DNA from: Bacillota bacterium
GTDB lineage: Bacteria > Bacillota > Desulfitobacteriia > Desulfitobacteriales > Desulfitobacteriaceae
Assembly (NCBI GenBank): GCA_023390635.1
Contig: JAEWCM010000176.1
Coordinates: 28,138 to 92,137 of the forward strand
Direction of reading: 5' to 3'
Length of the DNA stretch: 64,000 bases
Made by a program: the position numbers and the translations under genes. Below, piece after piece: positions 41,347 to 50,586 of this stretch (positions are counted from its first letter, which is position 1; each line of letters starts with the position of its first letter). The notes beneath the pieces are model-generated. The model was given only the letters and a program-made list of their open reading frames with translations. It did not search any database and was not told where the DNA came from.

Positions 41347-43113
41347 TCAAAGCTCTGGTAAGGAATGGGCCAGTTCCTCTAAAGATGTTATACCCTCTTT
41401 TACTTTGACCAGTCCATTTTCCAACATCGTTACCATACCTTCTTCCTTAGCCTTCCCGGCAATTTCATCAGGACTTTTTCGCGCCAATATCATTTCTTTA
41501 ATGGCAGGGCTATAGAGGAGAAGCTCATGTATTCCTACCCGCCCATGATAGCCCGTGTAATTGCAATAAGGACACCCTTCAGCCTTGTATGCCTTTTCAA
41601 ATGGGATATTGGAAGAAAAGATCCTGCGCTCGTATTCCCCAATCACGTGTTCTGACAAACAAGACGGACATAAACGGCGCACCAGTCTTTGTGACAGTAC
41701 CCCGCTGATGGATGCGGCCAAAAGATAAGGTTCCAGTCCGATCTCCATCAGGCGTGTCAAAGCCTCTGCCGCTGTTTTCGTGTGAAGGGTGGACAGTACC
41801 AGATGCCCGGTCAAAGCAGCGCTGGCCGCAATGCGGGCCGTTTCTTCATCCCTGATTTCACCAATCATGATCACGTCAGGGTCCTGACGCAAAATCGCTC
41901 TTAGACCCTTGGCAAAATTAAGCTCGGTCTTATAGTTGACTCCCGTTTGATTTACTCCCCTGATTCGATACTCGACAGGCTCTTCCACAGACATGATATT
42001 TAAACTGCGCCAATCCAACTCCTGAAGCAAGGCGTATAGGGTTGTTGATTTTCCGCTGCCTGTGGGACCCACTGCCAGCAACATTCCATGCTGCTTTCTC
42101 AGCATGATGCGCAAAGCATTTTCAGCTTCAGCCGTCAGCCCCAATTCATGCAGAGAGCGCTTAGCCATATCCGGATCCAGGATGCGAACCACGATCTTTT
42201 CACCATACACCGTAGGCAAAGAGGACACGCGCATATCAATTTTTTGCTTTCCTAACCTGGCCTCAAAGCTCCCATCTTGAGGAATACGGCACTCTGTAAT
42301 ATCCATTCCAGCCATAATCTTTAAACGGGCGATCACCCTTTCCTCTGATCCCGAAGGTAAAATACAATTCAAACTCAGACTGCCATCGAGACGGAACCGT
42401 ACATTTAGCCCCTGTTCTTGAGGTTCCCAATGAATGTCGCTGGCTCCTTTGCTCACTGCCTGGTAAAGAAGGGAATTCACCAGACGAACTGCGGGTGACT
42501 GCTCTTCCCCAGAGTGAATTCCCTCGTCAAGTATCCAGCTACCAGTTTCTTCACTAAACTTCCCTGGACCTCCGGCAAGCTGGGCGATAGAGTTTTCTAC
42601 AACCAAATAGCGTTGGATAGCATCCTTAATCTCCCGTAAGTCAGCCACCACCCCTTCCACCTCCATTCCGCTAAAAGTGCGAACTGCCTCTAAGGCCTGA
42701 AGGTTCCCGGGATCTGCCATAGCCACACGCAGCACAGCGCTCCTTGAATTACTCCGGTCGATGCGAACTGGAATCAGCCTATAACGGAGGGCAATCTCTT
42801 CCGGAATCAAACGTACTGCATTTAAGTCAATGACTGAATGAGCCAGGGAAATCTGCGCCAAGCCATAATAATCTGCTAAACAGCTTCGTAACTCTGCCCC
42901 TGTGATTAAACCTAAACGGTACAGTACATCTCCCAGTCCTTCATCCGCTCTTTTCTCACCAGCAATATGTGAGATGTCCACCCCGGTGATGATTTGCCTT
43001 TTAACCAGTGCGTCCCAAAGATCCATTTCCACCATGCTTATTACCGGATTAGCCTTTAATTCCAGCCCTTCTCTCTCTATTGGGCGGACAATGCTTTTCT
43101 CTTCCCTACCCAT
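41347..43113 (-). CDS. pilB: type IV pilus extension ATPase PilB (GspE family)
   Basis: A 588-residue assembly ATPase. The N-terminal GSPII_E_N domain (about 40-190) is followed by the ATPase core with Walker A AVGPTGSGKSTTLYAL near residue 348, DVIMIGEIRD, a His box STLHTK and a zinc-binding four-cysteine group (CPSC, then CPYCNY). The tetra-cysteine is typical for PilB/GspE. The ATG at 43113 has AAAGGGA 8 bases before it. An upstream in-frame ATG (43167) lies inside the previous gene and is less likely. Confidence 0.93.
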   Translation of the reverse strand: MGREEKSIVRPIEREGLELKANPVISMVEMDLWDALVKRQIITGVDISHIAGEKRADEGLGDVLYRLGLITGAELRSCLADYYGLAQISLAHSVIDLNAVRLIPEEIALRYRLIPVRIDRSNSRSAVLRVAMADPGNLQALEAVRTFSGMEVEGVVADLREIKDAIQRYLVVENSIAQLAGGPGKFSEETGSWILDEGIHSGEEQSPAVRLVNSLLYQAVSKGASDIHWEPQEQGLNVRFRLDGSLSLNCILPSGSEERVIARLKIMAGMDITECRIPQDGSFEARLGKQKIDMRVSSLPTVYGEKIVVRILDPDMAKRSLHELGLTAEAENALRIMLRKQHGMLLAVGPTGSGKSTTLYALLQELDWRSLNIMSVEEPVEYRIRGVNQTGVNYKTELNFAKGLRAILRQDPDVIMIGEIRDEETARIAASAALTGHLVLSTLHTKTAAEALTRLMEIGLEPYLLAASISGVLSQRLVRRLCPSCLSEHVIGEYERRIFSSNIPFEKAYKAEGCPYCNYTGYHGRVGIHELLLYSPAIKEMILARKSPDEIAGKAKEEGMVTMLENGLVKVKEGITSLEELAHSLPEL

Positions 43114-43130
43114 TTGTTTTCCCTTTCTCT

Positions 43131-43550
43131 CTATGAATAAATATCTTGGTAATAGAGCATCACCCATACTCCCTCTTCTCTGAGCAGAAGCACTTTCAAT
43201 TTGCGCGACGCGGAAGCGATTTTGCCCTCCGCTGTCACCCAGTAGCCTCCATTTCCTTTTTCAATCTTTATTTCAGCTACCCCTTGACCATAAGTGATTC
43301 GCCCGGTGGTCAAGGCAGGGTCAACGTTTAATTGATGCTTGGCCCACTCGATTCCACCTTCTGCCGCATAAAGAGCCTGCCGGGATTGGATTTCCATATG
43401 AACCATCCGGCTGACTCCTCCTGCTTTCCCGTAGGATTGCAGCCCGATACCGGCTAAAAGGGCGATCATAGCCACTACCCACAAAGCAGCAAATCCCCCT
43501 TGCCTATTTTTCCTTTGGATGAAGGGTCTTTCAGTGAAGAATGCTCTCAT
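43131..43550 (-). CDS. PilX-like minor pilin
   Basis: A 139-residue protein with a class III-like pilin start, RQGGFAALWVVAMIALLAGI, i.e. a hydrophobic helix after GG-F but without the usual glutamate at position 5. The AAEGGIEWAKHQL segment near residue 68 is typical for PilX/GspK-like proteins. The ATG overlaps the stop of the preceding pseudopilin gene (ATGA), showing coupling. The longer frame upstream is discarded for that reason. Confidence 0.72.
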   Translation of the reverse strand: MRAFFTERPFIQRKNRQGGFAALWVVAMIALLAGIGLQSYGKAGGVSRMVHMEIQSRQALYAAEGGIEWAKHQLNVDPALTTGRITYGQGVAEIKIEKGNGGYWVTAEGKIASASRKLKVLLLREEGVWVMLYYQDIYS

Positions 43551-44083
43551 GATTTGCCTTTTTGGTAGATTAAAGTCTCCCATTCCAGCTCCACCTCTCC
43601 CTTTCTGCCCATCAGCCTGATCTGCCATAGACCGGGAACCCTTTCTCGGCATTCGATGGAAACAATTCCGGTAGCCACCGGATTAGGTACCTTTAGATGC
43701 TCCCGGTAAAGATCACTCGCCCCGTCTTTATCCTTGTCATCAATATAGAAACTGTCTCTTTCACTTTCAGGGACGATCTTGCCCGGGCTGTTTGATCCGG
43801 GGAGAATTTTCAATACTCCTTTGCTTGTCCACTCTACCTCCTGAGCGCCACGCACAGCTTTGGCCACAGTCTGCCCTCCGGTAACCAAAGCATATTGGAG
43901 TTCCAAACGGTCATTTAAGCTTTTAATGCTTTGCCATGTATCGGGAAGAATACGTGCTCCTACCCCTACCAACATGACAAAAATGACCAAGGCTGCCAAA
44001 ACCTCAAGCAAGGTCATCCCTCGTTGTCCTAAATCCCTTTTAGTTTTGCTGTTACATGAACTTTCAGCCCTATTGCCCCACAT
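43547..44083 (-). CDS. PilW/GspJ-like minor pseudopilin
   Basis: A 180-residue prepilin-type protein with cleavage motif G22-M23 in GQRGMTLLEVLAALVIFVML and a position-5 glutamate. It is followed by an alpha/beta globular part containing a DKDKDGASD stretch that could bind calcium. The ATG at 44083 overlaps the end of the preceding gene by 14 bases, with GGAGAG upstream. It is one of several minor pilins likely forming the tip complex. Confidence 0.78.
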   Translation of the reverse strand: MWGNRAESSCNSKTKRDLGQRGMTLLEVLAALVIFVMLVGVGARILPDTWQSIKSLNDRLELQYALVTGGQTVAKAVRGAQEVEWTSKGVLKILPGSNSPGKIVPESERDSFYIDDKDKDGASDLYREHLKVPNPVATGIVSIECRERVPGLWQIRLMGRKGEVELEWETLIYQKGKS

Positions 44084-44468
44084 AGTACAAACTCTCCAAT
44101 CGATATGCCCTGTCTCTGCTTTCCTCTTGCCATCCCACCTCAACTTCCACGCGCAAAAGATAGGGTAAACTCTCCCATCGGCTGTAAATCTCCCAGTGGT
44201 ATTTTCCACTTAAACCAGCCACCGTTTCATCTGGAATACAACGCCGCGAAACCAAGTTATCCTGCCAATCACGTGCATCTAAATCATTCATCAATTTCTG
44301 AGCCAGATTGGCCGCCTCCAAATAGTCTTTTCCCTCATCGCTTTGCCGGAAAGCACTCTCTACAAAGCCATACACAAGCACCAGCCCTAATGCCAGAAGA
44401 AAAACACCTGCCAGAGCATCTACTAAAACATATCCGTGATTATCTTTTACAAGCCGGGAATTGAACAT
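44070..44468 (-). CDS. PilV/GspI-like minor pilin
   Basis: A 132-residue prepilin-type protein, first gene of the pilus operon. The motif is HGYVLVDALAGVFLLALGL. The position-5 residue is aspartate instead of glutamate and position 1 is tyrosine, both tolerated in some minor pilins. AAAGGA lies before the ATG. The next gene overlaps its end, so the pilus genes from here to pilO appear to be one operon. Confidence 0.75.
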   Translation of the reverse strand: MFNSRLVKDNHGYVLVDALAGVFLLALGLVLVYGFVESAFRQSDEGKDYLEAANLAQKLMNDLDARDWQDNLVSRRCIPDETVAGLSGKYHWEIYSRWESLPYLLRVEVEVGWQEESRDRAYRLESLYYVGQ

Positions 44469-44817
44469 AATGTCGTTTTCCTTTCTCTAAGCTTGACAAC
44501 CGAAATGGGAAAAGACAAATTGGGGCCTTTTACTTCAGCAGAAAAAGGCGATCAGTTATGTAATAATGAGATTGAAGTAATTTTTTGGAGATATTATGCA
44601 CCCAAATTCAAAAATCCTTCATCATCGACATTTATAAAGCTATTCTCAAAGAATTTCACATAATCCCATAATATCCCTTTCAATATGTCAAAAAGCAACA
44701 ATAAATTATTGGAAAAAGAAAAGGACTTTTACTCTCGAGTAAAAGTCCTCATGTCGCCGTCTCAAAGTTCCTTTTATAGACCTATCTGCCCATTCCATTA
44801 AATCGATTCATATAGAT
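44469..44817. other. 349-base gap holding the pilus operon leader and aroB terminator
   Basis: On the minus strand a TTGACA (complement of 44686-44691) with a poor -10 17 bases on could be the pilus operon promoter. A 7-bp hairpin GCCTTTT/AAAAGGC lies near 44530-44550. The aroB terminator is at 44722-44749. I see no c-di-GMP riboswitch core in the leader. Confidence 0.4.
44722..44749 (-). terminator. strong terminator downstream of aroB
   Basis: A perfect 13-bp inverted repeat AGGACTTTTACTC and its complement with almost no loop is followed on the minus strand by TTTTCTTTTTCC. It separates the aro genes from the pilus operon, which then needs its own promoter. Confidence 0.9.
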
Positions 44818-45894
44818 TCAATCAATAACCCTGTCCCAGGCCCATAGAATTTCCTCGTCACTACAATCCTTACAGCTCGTTACCTGACCTATTCCTACAG
44901 GTAGAATCAAGACCTTTCGACCCGCTTGATTCTTTTTATCCGCTCCCATCAGACTTAACAGCTTATGCCTATCCTTACCTGCCACACTAATCGGCAGTCT
45001 AAAAGCCTGTAAAAGGGAAATCATCCTTTCCCGTTCCTTTGTCTCTATATAGCCTCTGCTTTCAGCCAAATAGGCTGCTGCTGCAATTCCCACACTGACC
45101 CCTTGACCATGGGTCAATTCAGTAAAGTTTCCTTCTGTCTCCAGGGCGTGGCCGAAGGTATGTCCCAAATTTAGAAAAGCCCTTTTGCCATGCTCTTTTT
45201 CATCTTCTCCCACAATCTTTACCTTCACCATTAAAGAACGGACGGTCAGTTCACGCCAAATTTCCAGGTCCCGCTTAGCGATTGCCCCTCGCTCCTTTTC
45301 CAGGAACTCAAACAATTCGGCATCGCCTAAAATAGCATGCTTCACCGTTTCTGCCAGTCCATTTTGCACCTCTGACCAAGGCAAGGTCTCCAGCGTGGAG
45401 AAATCCATACCTACAGCCTGAGGAGGATAAAAAGCCCCTAAAAGATTCTTGCCTTCCTCGTGATTCACTGCCACCTTACCGCCAATACTGCTGTCCACCT
45501 GAGCCAGCAAAGTAGTGGGAATTTGCAGAAAACGAACCCCCCGCATGTAGATAGCAGCAAAGAACCCAGCTAAATCACCGACCACTCCTCCTCCCAGAGC
45601 AATCACTAAACTATGCCGGTCCATACCGGCCTCCACACCTTCTGTCGTGAGTTTACTCAGACAAGTCAGAGATTTAGCCTCTTCACCCTGGGGTACAGTC
45701 AGCACTTTTACCTTATAATCTTGCAGACCGGAAAGCAATCTTTTCAAATGAAAATCAGCTACCAACTGCTGTGTCACAATCACAATATTGGAAATTCCTT
45801 TAAGATGAGAGTCCAGATAGGCGCCGATTTCCTCCAATGCAATCCCCGTCAGAATCGGATAAGAGGAGCTTCCGGTTACCTCAATTGTTCTCAT
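44818..45894 (-). CDS. aroB: 3-dehydroquinate synthase
   Basis: A 358-residue AroB, second enzyme of the shikimate pathway, NAD- and metal-dependent. Motifs: PQGEEAKSL, ALGGGVVGDLAGFFAAIYMRG with the NAD-binding glycines, PTTLLAQVDSSIGGKVAVN, and metal-ligand NLGHTFGHALE. ATG 45894 with GGAGG upstream is favoured over the GTG at 45903. It overlaps the aroK end by 14 bases, so the pair is coupled. Confidence 0.95.
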   Translation of the reverse strand: MRTIEVTGSSSYPILTGIALEEIGAYLDSHLKGISNIVIVTQQLVADFHLKRLLSGLQDYKVKVLTVPQGEEAKSLTCLSKLTTEGVEAGMDRHSLVIALGGGVVGDLAGFFAAIYMRGVRFLQIPTTLLAQVDSSIGGKVAVNHEEGKNLLGAFYPPQAVGMDFSTLETLPWSEVQNGLAETVKHAILGDAELFEFLEKERGAIAKRDLEIWRELTVRSLMVKVKIVGEDEKEHGKRAFLNLGHTFGHALETEGNFTELTHGQGVSVGIAAAAYLAESRGYIETKERERMISLLQAFRLPISVAGKDRHKLLSLMGADKKNQAGRKVLILPVGIGQVTSCKDCSDEEILWAWDRVID

Positions 45895-46408
45895 TCTCCG
45901 CACCTCCCTGTCGCCTCAGCCAGCAGATAATCTCTGCTTTTACTTCCTCAATGCTCCGGCCCTCCGTATCGACGATATAATCTGCTTGTTCGTAAGCCGG
46001 TTGCCGGGATTTCCACAGTTCCTCAATTTCATCATGCGGTTTTTCCAACAAAGGCCGTCCACCCTGAGCGCCGACTCTTTCCAGAACCCTATCCAATGAA
46101 GCTTTTAAGGCAATAATAAAACCGATCTGGGTAAGGTTTTTTCTATTTTCCTCATCTAAAATGGTCCCTCCCCCAGTAGAGATGACACAATTCTTCCGGT
46201 CTGCCAGGCTGTGCACAAAGTGCCTCTCCTCAGAGCGAAAACCCTTTTCTCCCTGAGCCGCAAAAATCTCTGAAATTGAGCGTTGGTTTATCGTTTCTAT
46301 CTCTACATCCGTATCAAGAAAGCTCCATCCCAACTCATTGGCCAACTCTCTGCCTACTGTTGATTTGCCGGTGCCCATAAAGCCGATCAATACAATATTC
46401 TCTCTCAT
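45881..46408 (-). CDS. aroK: shikimate kinase
   Basis: A 175-residue kinase that phosphorylates shikimate at O3. The P-loop is GFMGTGKSTVGREL at residues 9-22. DTD near 34 and the RSEERHF, STGGGTIL and GGRPLL motifs bind shikimate and the lid region. ATG 46408 fits the family start. A GTG 21 bases upstream is possible. It lies 27 bases after aroC and overlaps aroB. Confidence 0.94.
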   Translation of the reverse strand: MRENIVLIGFMGTGKSTVGRELANELGWSFLDTDVEIETINQRSISEIFAAQGEKGFRSEERHFVHSLADRKNCVISTGGGTILDEENRKNLTQIGFIIALKASLDRVLERVGAQGGRPLLEKPHDEIEELWKSRQPAYEQADYIVDTEGRSIEEVKAEIICWLRRQGGAENENN

Positions 46409-46435
46409 GTGCCGCTGACCCCATCCCACTCTTTT

Positions 46436-47584
46436 CTATGCCTTGCGGAGGTATTCCAGATAATCCTGCCAGGCCTTTTTTAATTCTTCCATGTGGTCGG
46501 CAGGAAATTTTTCCAGCACCGCTTCCGCCATCACCCAAGCTACCACATGCTCCAACACCACCAAAGCAGCCGGCAGGGCACACACATCAGAACGCTCAAT
46601 ACTGGCCTGAACTCTTTCTTTCGTTTCAATGTTAACCGTATCCAGCGGCTTGTAAAGGGTAGGAATCGGCTTCATTGCTGCCATCACAATCACCGGCTCC
46701 CCATTGGTCATTCCACCCTCAATCCCCCCGGAACGATTGGTCTGATGGGAATATCCCTTTTGCTGGGAATACTCAATTGGGTCATGGACCTGGGAACCCC
46801 ATTGTTCACCAGCTGCAAAGCCGATGCCAAAAGATACTCCCTTAATGGCCTGCACGGAAAGAACTGCCTGGGCCAAGCGCCCATCCAGTTTTCTGTCCCA
46901 TTGGACATGAGAACCCAAACCAATGGGCACATTGCGCACTTGAATTTCTAAAATTCCGCCCAAAGAATCGCCTTGATTACGCACTTCCTCCAATTGCTTC
47001 CATGCCTTTTTTTCTGCCTCAGCATCCCCAATCGTCCATTCGGAAAGCTGCACCCTATCCCAGTATGCATCATCTTCCTGCACCGGTACGTCCACCGTAC
47101 CCACAGCCCGTACCCGGCCTCTGATTTCAATGCCCAATTCTTGAAGAAGCTGGCGGGCAAGGCTGCCAATAGCAACCCGCATCGCAGTTTCCCTGGCACT
47201 GGCTCGTTCCAGAATATTACGGATTTCCGTCCGGTATTTCAGGGCTCCGCTTAAATCGGCATGCCCTGGTCTGGGCGCCACCACCTTACGGCTCTCTAAA
47301 TCAGCCGACCCTTCCCAGGTCATGATCTTTTCCCAGTTCACCCAGTCCCGGTTTTGGATTTCCAGGGCCACCGGTGCCCCTGTGGTATACCCACCCCGCA
47401 CACCGGCCACCAGATCTACTTCATCCTGCTCTATTTTCATTCTGCCTCCCCGTCCAGGGCCTTTCTGCCTTTGGTGCAAAGCGGCATCAATTTTTTCTTT
47501 CGATATAGGTAAACCGGCTGGTAATCCTTCGATAATTCCGGTTAACTTCTTCCCATGTGATTCTCCTGCATTCAAAAAGCGCAT
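46436..47584 (-). CDS. aroC: chorismate synthase
   Basis: A 382-residue FMN-dependent enzyme, last step to chorismate. It starts MRFLNAGESHGKKLTGIIEG, and contains GRGGRMKIEQD, RPGHADLSGALKY, SARETAMRVA and the C-terminal RSGGIEGGMTNGEPV, all typical. The frame is open 12 more codons, but AGGAGG sits 10 bases before 47584. It lies between a pseudopilin gene and aroK on the same strand. Confidence 0.96.
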   Translation of the reverse strand: MRFLNAGESHGKKLTGIIEGLPAGLPISKEKIDAALHQRQKGPGRGGRMKIEQDEVDLVAGVRGGYTTGAPVALEIQNRDWVNWEKIMTWEGSADLESRKVVAPRPGHADLSGALKYRTEIRNILERASARETAMRVAIGSLARQLLQELGIEIRGRVRAVGTVDVPVQEDDAYWDRVQLSEWTIGDAEAEKKAWKQLEEVRNQGDSLGGILEIQVRNVPIGLGSHVQWDRKLDGRLAQAVLSVQAIKGVSFGIGFAAGEQWGSQVHDPIEYSQQKGYSHQTNRSGGIEGGMTNGEPVIVMAAMKPIPTLYKPLDTVNIETKERVQASIERSDVCALPAALVVLEHVVAWVMAEAVLEKFPADHMEELKKAWQDYLEYLRKA

Positions 47585-47598
47585 TCGCTGCCATCCTC

Positions 47599-48054
47599 CT
47601 ATTCTTCTCTGATCCGGCACTCCACCGGAGCTACAATCACCTTGCGCACCTCTCCGCGGGTATTGGCCAGGATATAGGTACGTCCCTTATCCGGTGTTCC
47701 GGCGGGATAAAAATATAACCCATCCCACCCTTGATCACTGTTGGCAAACTCTACCCCGGCCGGCAGATGCACTTCTTTTATCTTAACAACCTTGCCTGAC
47801 TTCCCTGGCCCCTGATAGATCCGGTATATTCCATCGTAAGGGGAAAAATCCACCCTATACCATACTCTTTCTCCAAGTGCCAGCTGCCGTACTTCTCTCA
47901 AATCACTGAGTAAACGGGTTGCCGCCGTGTCCAGTTGCTGTTTTTCCTGATAAGCGGGCCATTTAAGGAGAAGCATGAAGCTGGCCCCTGCCAGAATGAT
48001 CAGCACCAGCATCACTTCAATTAAACTAAAGCCACGGTCAGCCTTAATTCGCAT
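47599..48054 (-). CDS. GspH/FimT-like pseudopilin
   Basis: A 151-residue prepilin-type protein with motif RGFSLIEVMLVLIILAG (cleavage after G8, glutamate at mature position 5) and a beta-rich globular part. It stands among aro genes, apart from the other pilin genes 4 kb downstream, but is likely a minor subunit of the same pilus. GGCGGGAG precedes the ATG. It is 28 bases from aroE and 14 from aroC. Confidence 0.83.
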   Translation of the reverse strand: MRIKADRGFSLIEVMLVLIILAGASFMLLLKWPAYQEKQQLDTAATRLLSDLREVRQLALGERVWYRVDFSPYDGIYRIYQGPGKSGKVVKIKEVHLPAGVEFANSDQGWDGLYFYPAGTPDKGRTYILANTRGEVRKVIVAPVECRIREE

Positions 48055-48082
48055 GGTTTTCTCCCGCCTAACTTATCTTGTT

Positions 48083-48922
48083 TTACCGTTTAAGCTTATT
48101 TCCATGATTTAGAGCTTTGATCAGCCCGGCCCTCATACTTTCCGCCGGTGCCCGACTTCCCCACCAAAACTCCCAGGCCAGAGTCCCTTGATAGAGGAGC
48201 ATGCCCAGTCCATTCTCCGTCAGGCAGCCTAACTCTTCCGCCTCTTTTAAAAAGCGAGTTTTCCAAGGGTTAAAAATGATGTCCGCCACTAACGTGCGTG
48301 AGGGAATTCCCTGCAGGGAAAAAGGGTAGGATTCTTCCTTTAAACCTATGGAAGTCGTCTGAACAATCAATGCGGCGCTGTTTAACCATTCTCCCCGGTC
48401 CAGTTCTCCGGCAACAGCCTCTCCACCAGCCTTATTCACAGCCTGAGCCAACTCCTCAGCCTTATGTAAGGTGCGGTTGAGAACCCAGATCTTCATCTTT
48501 TGCTCAGCCAAGGTAAAGGCTATTCCTCTGGCAGCTCCGCCTGCTCCAAGAATCACAGCTTCCTTACCCCTTAACCTCTCTCTGGTATCTCCTAATGACT
48601 GCCAAAAACCAGATCCGTCCGTATTATGTCCGATCAACCTGCCCTCCGCTACCTTGACCGTATTGACTGCTCCTGCCCTCTCCGCATCCTTTGTCATTTC
48701 ATCCAAGAAGGGGATGATGGCAACTTTATGGGGTATGGTTACATTCCATCCGGAGTAACCCGCCTCTTTCATCTGCCCTATCGCTTCCGGTAAATTCTCA
48801 GGGGCAACGGAAACACGCTCATAACTGGCATCAAGACCGAGCGCTGTAAAACCTGCACAGTACATTTCTGGAGACAACGAATGTTCAATCGGGTGTCCGA
48901 TGACTGCAAATTTCTTCGTCAT
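48083..48922 (-). CDS. aroE: shikimate dehydrogenase
   Basis: A 279-residue NADP-dependent reductase. The N-terminal substrate domain has VIGHPIEHSLSPEMY and GWNVTIPHKVAIIPFLDE. The Rossmann domain has VILGAGGAARGIAFTLAEQ and VLNRTLHKAEELA. GMLLYQGTLAWEFW near the end is conserved. ATG 48922 is preferred because AAGGAA lies upstream. An in-frame ATG 24 bases earlier lacks a site. Confidence 0.95.
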   Translation of the reverse strand: MTKKFAVIGHPIEHSLSPEMYCAGFTALGLDASYERVSVAPENLPEAIGQMKEAGYSGWNVTIPHKVAIIPFLDEMTKDAERAGAVNTVKVAEGRLIGHNTDGSGFWQSLGDTRERLRGKEAVILGAGGAARGIAFTLAEQKMKIWVLNRTLHKAEELAQAVNKAGGEAVAGELDRGEWLNSAALIVQTTSIGLKEESYPFSLQGIPSRTLVADIIFNPWKTRFLKEAEELGCLTENGLGMLLYQGTLAWEFWWGSRAPAESMRAGLIKALNHGNKLKR

Positions 48923-48977
48923 ATGATTAAATTCCTTCCCTGCCATACTACTTCAACAAAATATGAGAGATAGAGCA

Positions 48978-49001
48978 AACGGAATGGTCAGCCATTCCGT
49001 T
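48978..49001 (-). terminator. hairpin after yqeG
   Basis: A perfect 10-bp stem AACGGAATGG/CCATTCCGTT with a 4-base loop sits just beyond the yqeG stop. The T-run that follows on the minus strand is short (TTTGCTC), so termination may be partial and aroE could be read through. Confidence 0.6.
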
Positions 49002-49004
49002 CCT

Positions 49005-49532
49005 TTACCTGATATGCGTACTCGCTTCTACGGGCGAAAAAATTTTTATGATTTTCAGCAACAGTTTCTCTATCAGCCGCAAAAAACGGGTTCCGACAAA
49101 TTCCCGGTCACTCATAGGCAACACCAAGATGGTATAAAGTCCTGCCTTATTTCCGCCTAAAATATCTGTAAACAGTTGATCGCCAATCACGGCAGTCTCT
49201 TCTTTTTTCGTTCCTAAGATGGAAATACCCGCTTTATAGGCCCGTTCCCTCGGTTTGCTTGCCCGATAAACAAAGGGTATCTTCAGGTGTTCCGCCACTA
49301 CAGCCACCCGTTGCTTACTTCTGTTATTCGAAAGCACACAGGTCTTAATTCCGGCCGCTTCTATTTTTTTGAACCAGCCGGTCACCTTCGGACCTACTTC
49401 CACATCGTTCCATGGAGTCATTGTATTGTCCAGATCAATCATTAATCCCCGTATTCCTTGTTCCACCAGTACTTTTACCGGTATACGGTCCAAGGAAGAT
49501 GCCTGATAATCGGGCTGAAAAAGTTTGAGCAT
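49005..49532 (-). CDS. yqeG: YqeG-family HAD-IIIA phosphatase
   Basis: A 175-residue HAD phosphatase. Motifs: MIDLDNTMTPW (nucleophile Asp), LSNNRS, KPRERAYK and VIGDQLFTDI. This matches YqeG, related to phosphatidylglycerophosphate phosphatase GEP4. The Bacillus yqeG-yqeH-aroE order explains why aroE follows it here. GGAGG lies 7 bases before the ATG. Confidence 0.92.
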   Translation of the reverse strand: MLKLFQPDYQASSLDRIPVKVLVEQGIRGLMIDLDNTMTPWNDVEVGPKVTGWFKKIEAAGIKTCVLSNNRSKQRVAVVAEHLKIPFVYRASKPRERAYKAGISILGTKKEETAVIGDQLFTDILGGNKAGLYTILVLPMSDREFVGTRFLRLIEKLLLKIIKIFSPVEASTHIR

Positions 49533-49764
49533 ATGGCCTCCAACTTAAAGCTTTTTAGTGAATTTATATTTTATATATTATACCTTGCACCGCTATAGAG
49601 TTCAATTTTTACTTTCAGCTTTATAAGAATATTAACAAAACTTGATAATAATATGCTTTTTCATTCACCCCTACCCGTCCGCCGGAAAGAAGATTTAAAG
49701 TGGATAAGCAGAAAAAGTTTTCCCGGCGCATAGCATATAGGGTGAGAGAGAAAGGAGTGAAACT

Positions 49765-50502
49765 ATGTTTATTGAATTCATCTTAGCCGGCGCAGCAGTC
49801 TCTCTGCTCAAAGGGATCAGTCTTTTTGTATCATATATAAATAACAACGCTTTCCCTCAACCCCTTAACGAAAAAGATGAAAGTAAATACTTAGAAGTAC
49901 TCAGTCAAAGCAAATTAGGGCTGATTGATCCTGATTCACCTCAGGTAGAAGCAGCCCGCAATAAACTGATCGAACATAATTTAAGATTAGTAGCTCATTT
50001 AGTAAAAAAGTTTGACGGTACTGGCGAAGACAGTGACGATTTAATCTCCATTGGGACCATCGGTTTGATCAAGGGAATTAATACCTTTAATAAAGATAAG
50101 GGGACCAAACTGGCCACTTATGCGGCACGTTGTATTGAAAACGAAATTCTTATGCACCTTCGTTCCCTGAAAAAATCAAAGGGAGAGGTCTTCATTTATG
50201 ATCCGATCGGAGTGGATAAGGAGGGCAATGAAATCACTCTGCTTGATATTTTAGGTTCTGACGGCGAATCGATTTCTGATCAGGTCGAGAGCGAGTTTGA
50301 ACAAAAAGCCCTCTTGGAAAAAGTGCAGAAATTGAACCGAAGAGAGAAGATGGTACTGCAACTGCGTTATGGCCTAATGAACAGTCCGAAAAAGACACAG
50401 CGAGAAATTGCCCGGATTCTTGGCATCTCCCGTTCTTATGTATCTCGAATAGAGAAAAAAGCCATTCAAAAGCTGACGGATGAAATGGAAAAAGAGAAAT
50501 AA
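49765..50502 (+). CDS. sigK: RNA polymerase sporulation sigma factor SigK
   Basis: A 245-residue sigma-70 protein that matches sigma-K closely: a hydrophobic pro-sequence (residues 1-20), [34 protein letters not shown], the region 2 segment [20 protein letters not shown], and region 4 [23 protein letters not shown]. The gene is whole and not split by a skin-type prophage. It acts in the mother cell late in sporulation after removal of the pro-sequence. AAAGGAG precedes the ATG. It is divergent from yqeG. Confidence 0.95.
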   Translation: MFIEFILAGAAVSLLKGISLFVSYINNNAFPQPLNEKDESKYLEVLSQSKLGLIDPDSPQVEAARNKLIEHNLRLVAHLVKKFDGTGEDSDDLISIGTIGLIKGINTFNKDKGTKLATYAARCIENEILMHLRSLKKSKGEVFIYDPIGVDKEGNEITLLDILGSDGESISDQVESEFEQKALLEKVQKLNRREKMVLQLRYGLMNSPKKTQREIARILGISRSYVSRIEKKAIQKLTDEMEKEK

Positions 50503-50506
50503 AAGA

Positions 50507-50563
50507 GACTGTCGCAAACTAACGGTCATGGTATTATCCATAATTACGCGTTTTGCGACAGTC
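50507..50563. repeat. 57-nt palindromic unit after sigK (REP-like or terminator)
   Basis: GACTGTCGCAAA (50507-50518) and its complement (50552-50563) form a 12-bp stem. Inside is a second small hairpin (ATGG/CCAT). It lies between the convergent sigK and STAS genes. No U-run follows on either strand. Sequences of this kind look like dispersed palindromes of Desulfitobacterium (recalled, not checked). Confidence 0.5.
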
Positions 50564-50586
50564 CCTGTCAACTTCCGAATAAAAAT

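Noticed and set aside
49765..50502. skin-type prophage interruption of sigK
   Set aside because: The gene is continuous over its full length, with no inserted DNA.
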